This document shows, one piece after another, positions 38,617-40,572 of a stretch of DNA of 40,572 bases. The stretch comes from Rhizobium mayense (GTDB lineage: Bacteria; Pseudomonadota; Alphaproteobacteria; Rhizobiales; Rhizobiaceae): assembly GCF_030272705.1 (NCBI RefSeq), contig NZ_JARFYM010000044.1, positions 1 to 40,572 of the forward strand. Direction: 5' to 3'. How positions within the stretch are numbered: the first letter of the stretch is position 1; each line of letters begins with the position of its first letter. The notes under the pieces are model-generated. The model saw only the letters and a list, made by a program, of their open reading frames with translations. It ran no database searches and was not told where the DNA came from. A program made the translations under genes and the position numbers.

Positions 38617-38641
38617 GCGCAGGTCACTGCTGCGCTTTTTT
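38617..38641 (+). terminator. Intrinsic terminator overlapping the stop codon of the opposite gene
   Basis: GCGCAG, a 7-base loop, CTGCGC and then six T form a textbook Rho-independent terminator reading on the + strand. It lies 213 bases after the stop of the secreted-protein gene and overlaps the last codons and stop (38624-38626) of the minus-strand ATP-grasp gene. Confidence 0.75.
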
Positions 38642-39901
38642 CGTTCGCGCGACGCATTGCTGCAGCGCTAGTTCGAATGCCGAGAAAAGCTTGCGCATGG
38701 CTTGCTTTTTATAGGGAAAAATTGCTTCTGAATCCATGGAATGCACAACCATAGCCACGTCTGCTTCGAATAGAAGTAGGCGCCCATCGGGCAGTTCGCC
38801 ACAGTCGATGGTGAAATAGTCGAGCCCAATGCGGCACTGAAGTGCGTCGAATGCGCGAGCATGGCGCCTGGCAAAATCAGTGTCGAAATTTGCCATCCAC
38901 TCCGCCTCCTCCGCACGCCGCTCAGCATATTCAGTCATTCCGGCACTGAGATAGTGCACCATCCAGTGATCGGAGATCGCAAGATGGCTCGCGAAAGGGC
39001 GGCCGTCGACGAACGCGATGCGCTGCTTTCGAAACCTCCCGTCTGGCCCGCTATAGTCGATGAAAGGAGCGATATAAAACTGATCCTCTGACTGAGCAGT
39101 CAAATAGATGGAGAGTTCAGGCAGAGTTGATATCTTATCCAGTCCGTTCCCCGCGTGAGTCCCGATGGGGCGAACAATGATCGGCAATGATTCCAGCTCA
39201 CCGATCGATGAGATTGCGAGCTCGCCCGATGCCAGCTTTTCCAGTTGTTCGCGCGAAACGCGCATGGTTTTCGGAGCAAGGATTGTGGGCTCGTTTCGGA
39301 ACATTTCTGCAACGCCGTCTCGCGTCAGCTCGATAATGCGCTTCGGGCTGTTGTTCATTATGGGACCAGGCCAGTCCGATAATAGACGATCGAGATTCTC
39401 AAGTACCGGCCGCTTGTCCGGCGCCTCGGCAATTGCAACAAAAGCGACGTCATGTTCGGGGACGTCAGCTAAATCTCTTGTCTCTGAATCAACGTAGTAA
39501 AGCAGAATATTAGCATCCGAGCTTTCAAGAAGGAATTCGATGGGCGTATTCGCCATGAAGTCGCCGGGGCTGACGAAGACCAGAATATTCGGCCCCGTGC
39601 CACGGCCATTGCGAATCCTGAATATCCGGCTTGCCTCCAGCGCCGCTCGCTGATGAATTGCTGCCTTCTCCGCCTCGCCGAGGGACTGCAGAACAATCGA
39701 AAGGTCCATGAGGGCGGCCGCATCGGCGGGATTAGAAGCGACGCGTTCAAAAAGGGCCGCCCTGAGGGACGGGATATCTCTTTGATTGTAAAAGGCCTCA
39801 TAGAGAGCCCGAATTACAGGCGCTTTGCCCGCGATGACAGGTAATTTATCCACTGAACGGGCTCGTGACGTATTGTTGCTCAAGGTTGTGAATTCCTGCA
39901 T
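38624..39901 (-). CDS. TPR and ATP-grasp-like protein, putative ligase of unknown substrate
   Basis: This 425-residue protein has a short TPR-like helical segment over about 38-95 (LRAALFERVASNPADAAALMDLSIVLQSLG, AEKAAIHQRAALEASRIF), a Rossmann-like middle (NILVFVSPGDFMANTPIEFLLE, RPVLENLDRLLSDWPGPIMNNSPKRIIELTRDG) and a C-terminal part with ATP-grasp features: PIIVRPIGTHAGNGLDKI as a probable ATP-binding loop, YIAPFIDYSGPDGRFRKQRIAFVDGRPF, and the metal-binding-like FTIDCGELPDGRLLLFEADVAMVVHSMD near residue 380-407. It resembles RimK-type ligases fused to TPR helices seen in alphaproteobacteria. The start ATG 39901 has only a weak ribosome-binding site. No recognisable peptide precursor was found. 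The product could be a peptide- or amino acid-ligase; the substrate is unknown. Confidence 0.8.
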   Translation of the reverse strand: MQEFTTLSNNTSRARSVDKLPVIAGKAPVIRALYEAFYNQRDIPSLRAALFERVASNPADAAALMDLSIVLQSLGEAEKAAIHQRAALEASRIFRIRNGRGTGPNILVFVSPGDFMANTPIEFLLESSDANILLYYVDSETRDLADVPEHDVAFVAIAEAPDKRPVLENLDRLLSDWPGPIMNNSPKRIIELTRDGVAEMFRNEPTILAPKTMRVSREQLEKLASGELAISSIGELESLPIIVRPIGTHAGNGLDKISTLPELSIYLTAQSEDQFYIAPFIDYSGPDGRFRKQRIAFVDGRPFASHLAISDHWMVHYLSAGMTEYAERRAEEAEWMANFDTDFARRHARAFDALQCRIGLDYFTIDCGELPDGRLLLFEADVAMVVHSMDSEAIFPYKKQAMRKLFSAFELALQQCVARTKKAQQ

Positions 39902-40490
39902 CAGCCCGGGGGCTTATCGAATTCCTGTTTCCGCAGGTAGATATCATTCATTTCGGGCTACATCGGTAATATCGTGCAGATAACCGCTCGATCCCATCTC
40001 CCGATGTAATACGGCCGACGCTGCAAAGCCGATGGCGATCGACTGTCAATATCGGAGTTCCTTGCAATCGCATTGAGGTCTTCGGCGCTGGGGTAAATCG
40101 TGCCATTCGGCACACGAATAGAGATCCGTGAATTTAAGATGCCTCCGACGGATCGGAGCAGGTGGCACAATAGCCCTGCTTCTTGAAGGGTTGACGGCAA
40201 ATCGCAAATCGAACTGCTCAACGCCAATTTGTGTCGATTTTCTCACGGGCGGGTGCCGCTTGCATCACCGAAGCGCGGCGCATGCTGGAGCCGGAAGAGC
40301 CGCAAACGTGCGGCCGGCGGCAATCGCGCGAGAAAGTCTCAAAAGCAGTTTTCATTATGGTTTCCGCTGCGGTGTGGGTTCTCGATCTTGCGACGACACC
40401 CTGCGCGACGAACGTTACCAGCACTTCGCGAGCCCTTTACAAATCCGTAAGGCCGTCGTTGCAGATCGCCACTTAGAGCGTTTCTGATTA
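39902..40490. other. Stretch of about 590 bases without a confident gene
   Basis: Several short overlapping frames exist on both strands, none with a good ribosome-binding site or a recognised product. The most protein-like is on the minus strand, 40227 down to 39958 (TTG start, 89 codons, ending RPYYIGRWDRAVICTILPM). It lies 56 bases upstream of the ATP-grasp gene on the same strand. A different minus frame over 40046-40246 also looks partly coding (IGVEQFDLRFAVNPSR), so this may be a frameshifted remnant. The stretch also contains the unseen promoter of the ATP-grasp gene. Confidence 0.35.
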
Positions 40491-40572
40491 TGTTTGAATC
40501 GCGGATACCCTTTTGATGTCGAATGTGATTCAAGATGCTGGCTGAGAGGAGGTCAGCATCGATGGTCGCACC
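40491..40572 (+). other. Start of a truncated gene at the window edge, possibly within an insertion sequence
   Basis: A strong ribosome-binding site (AGAGGAGG, 40545-40552) precedes ATG 40562 by nine bases; the frame (MVAP...) runs out of the window. Just upstream is an inverted repeat TTGAATC (40494-40500) / GATTCAA (40528-40534). The layout of a short leader with inverted sequence close to a start codon is like the left end of an IS630-type element, but with only 11 coding bases this cannot be confirmed. Confidence 0.3.

Noticed and set aside
38473..38754. 93-codon + strand frame
   Set aside because: Most of it is antisense to the end of the ATP-grasp gene, and the terminator hairpin lies inside it.
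40128..40487. 119-codon + strand frame near the right edge
   Set aside because: Overlaps several competing frames on both strands, lacks a ribosome-binding site and has no recognised family.
1..40572. CRISPR arrays, tRNA or rRNA genes
   Set aside because: No evenly spaced direct repeats and no cloverleaf- or rRNA-like sequence were seen when reading either strand; a dedicated search was not possible here.

Overview
The window looks like accessory DNA, probably a large plasmid or chromid, of an alphaproteobacterium in the Rhizobiaceae (Rhizobium, Sinorhizobium/Ensifer or Agrobacterium type). The grounds are the high-GC codon use, the dense ABC-importer operons, the many ATGA start/stop overlaps and the family content. 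No rRNA, tRNA or CRISPR array was seen.

Region 1 (1-17530, + strand) is one long catabolic operon behind a GlxA/AraC-type regulator. It encodes a dipeptide-type ABC importer (Tat-exported binding protein, two permeases, one fused double ATPase) and an MFS transporter. These are followed by a dihydropyrimidinase/hydantoinase, an SDR, an NAD-dependent epimerase-like enzyme, a PuuE-like deacetylase-fold enzyme, a thiamine-diphosphate enzyme, a second cyclic amidohydrolase with a degenerate metal site, two more SDRs and a cupin with a probable frameshift. Together they suggest uptake and opening of a cyclic amide, imide or ureide followed by carbon-skeleton processing. The substrate is unknown. 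Three of the enzymes lack residues that are normally catalytic, so this is the best candidate for an undescribed pathway.

Region 2 (about 18060-35304) is an organosulfur-scavenging island: tauABC (-); a two-permease sugar-type ABC system (-); a DszA/NtaA-type flavin monooxygenase cotranscribed with a second sugar-type ABC ATPase and permease (-), whose binding protein is divergent (+); two SfnB/DszC-like flavoproteins (one +, one -); and ssuD (+). AT-rich TATAG-containing elements recur in its promoter regions. A strong hairpin follows each of the four binding-protein genes in the window (three here, one in region 1).

Region 3 (35234-37760) is a scar: a probable integrase remnant, an intact Fic protein behind a cluster of inverted repeats, and the 3' half of a sulfonate-binding-protein gene.

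Region 4 (37760-40572) holds a small secreted protein of unknown function, an orphan TPR/ATP-grasp-like protein, about 650 bases without a confident gene, and at the right edge the start of a truncated gene that may belong to an insertion sequence.
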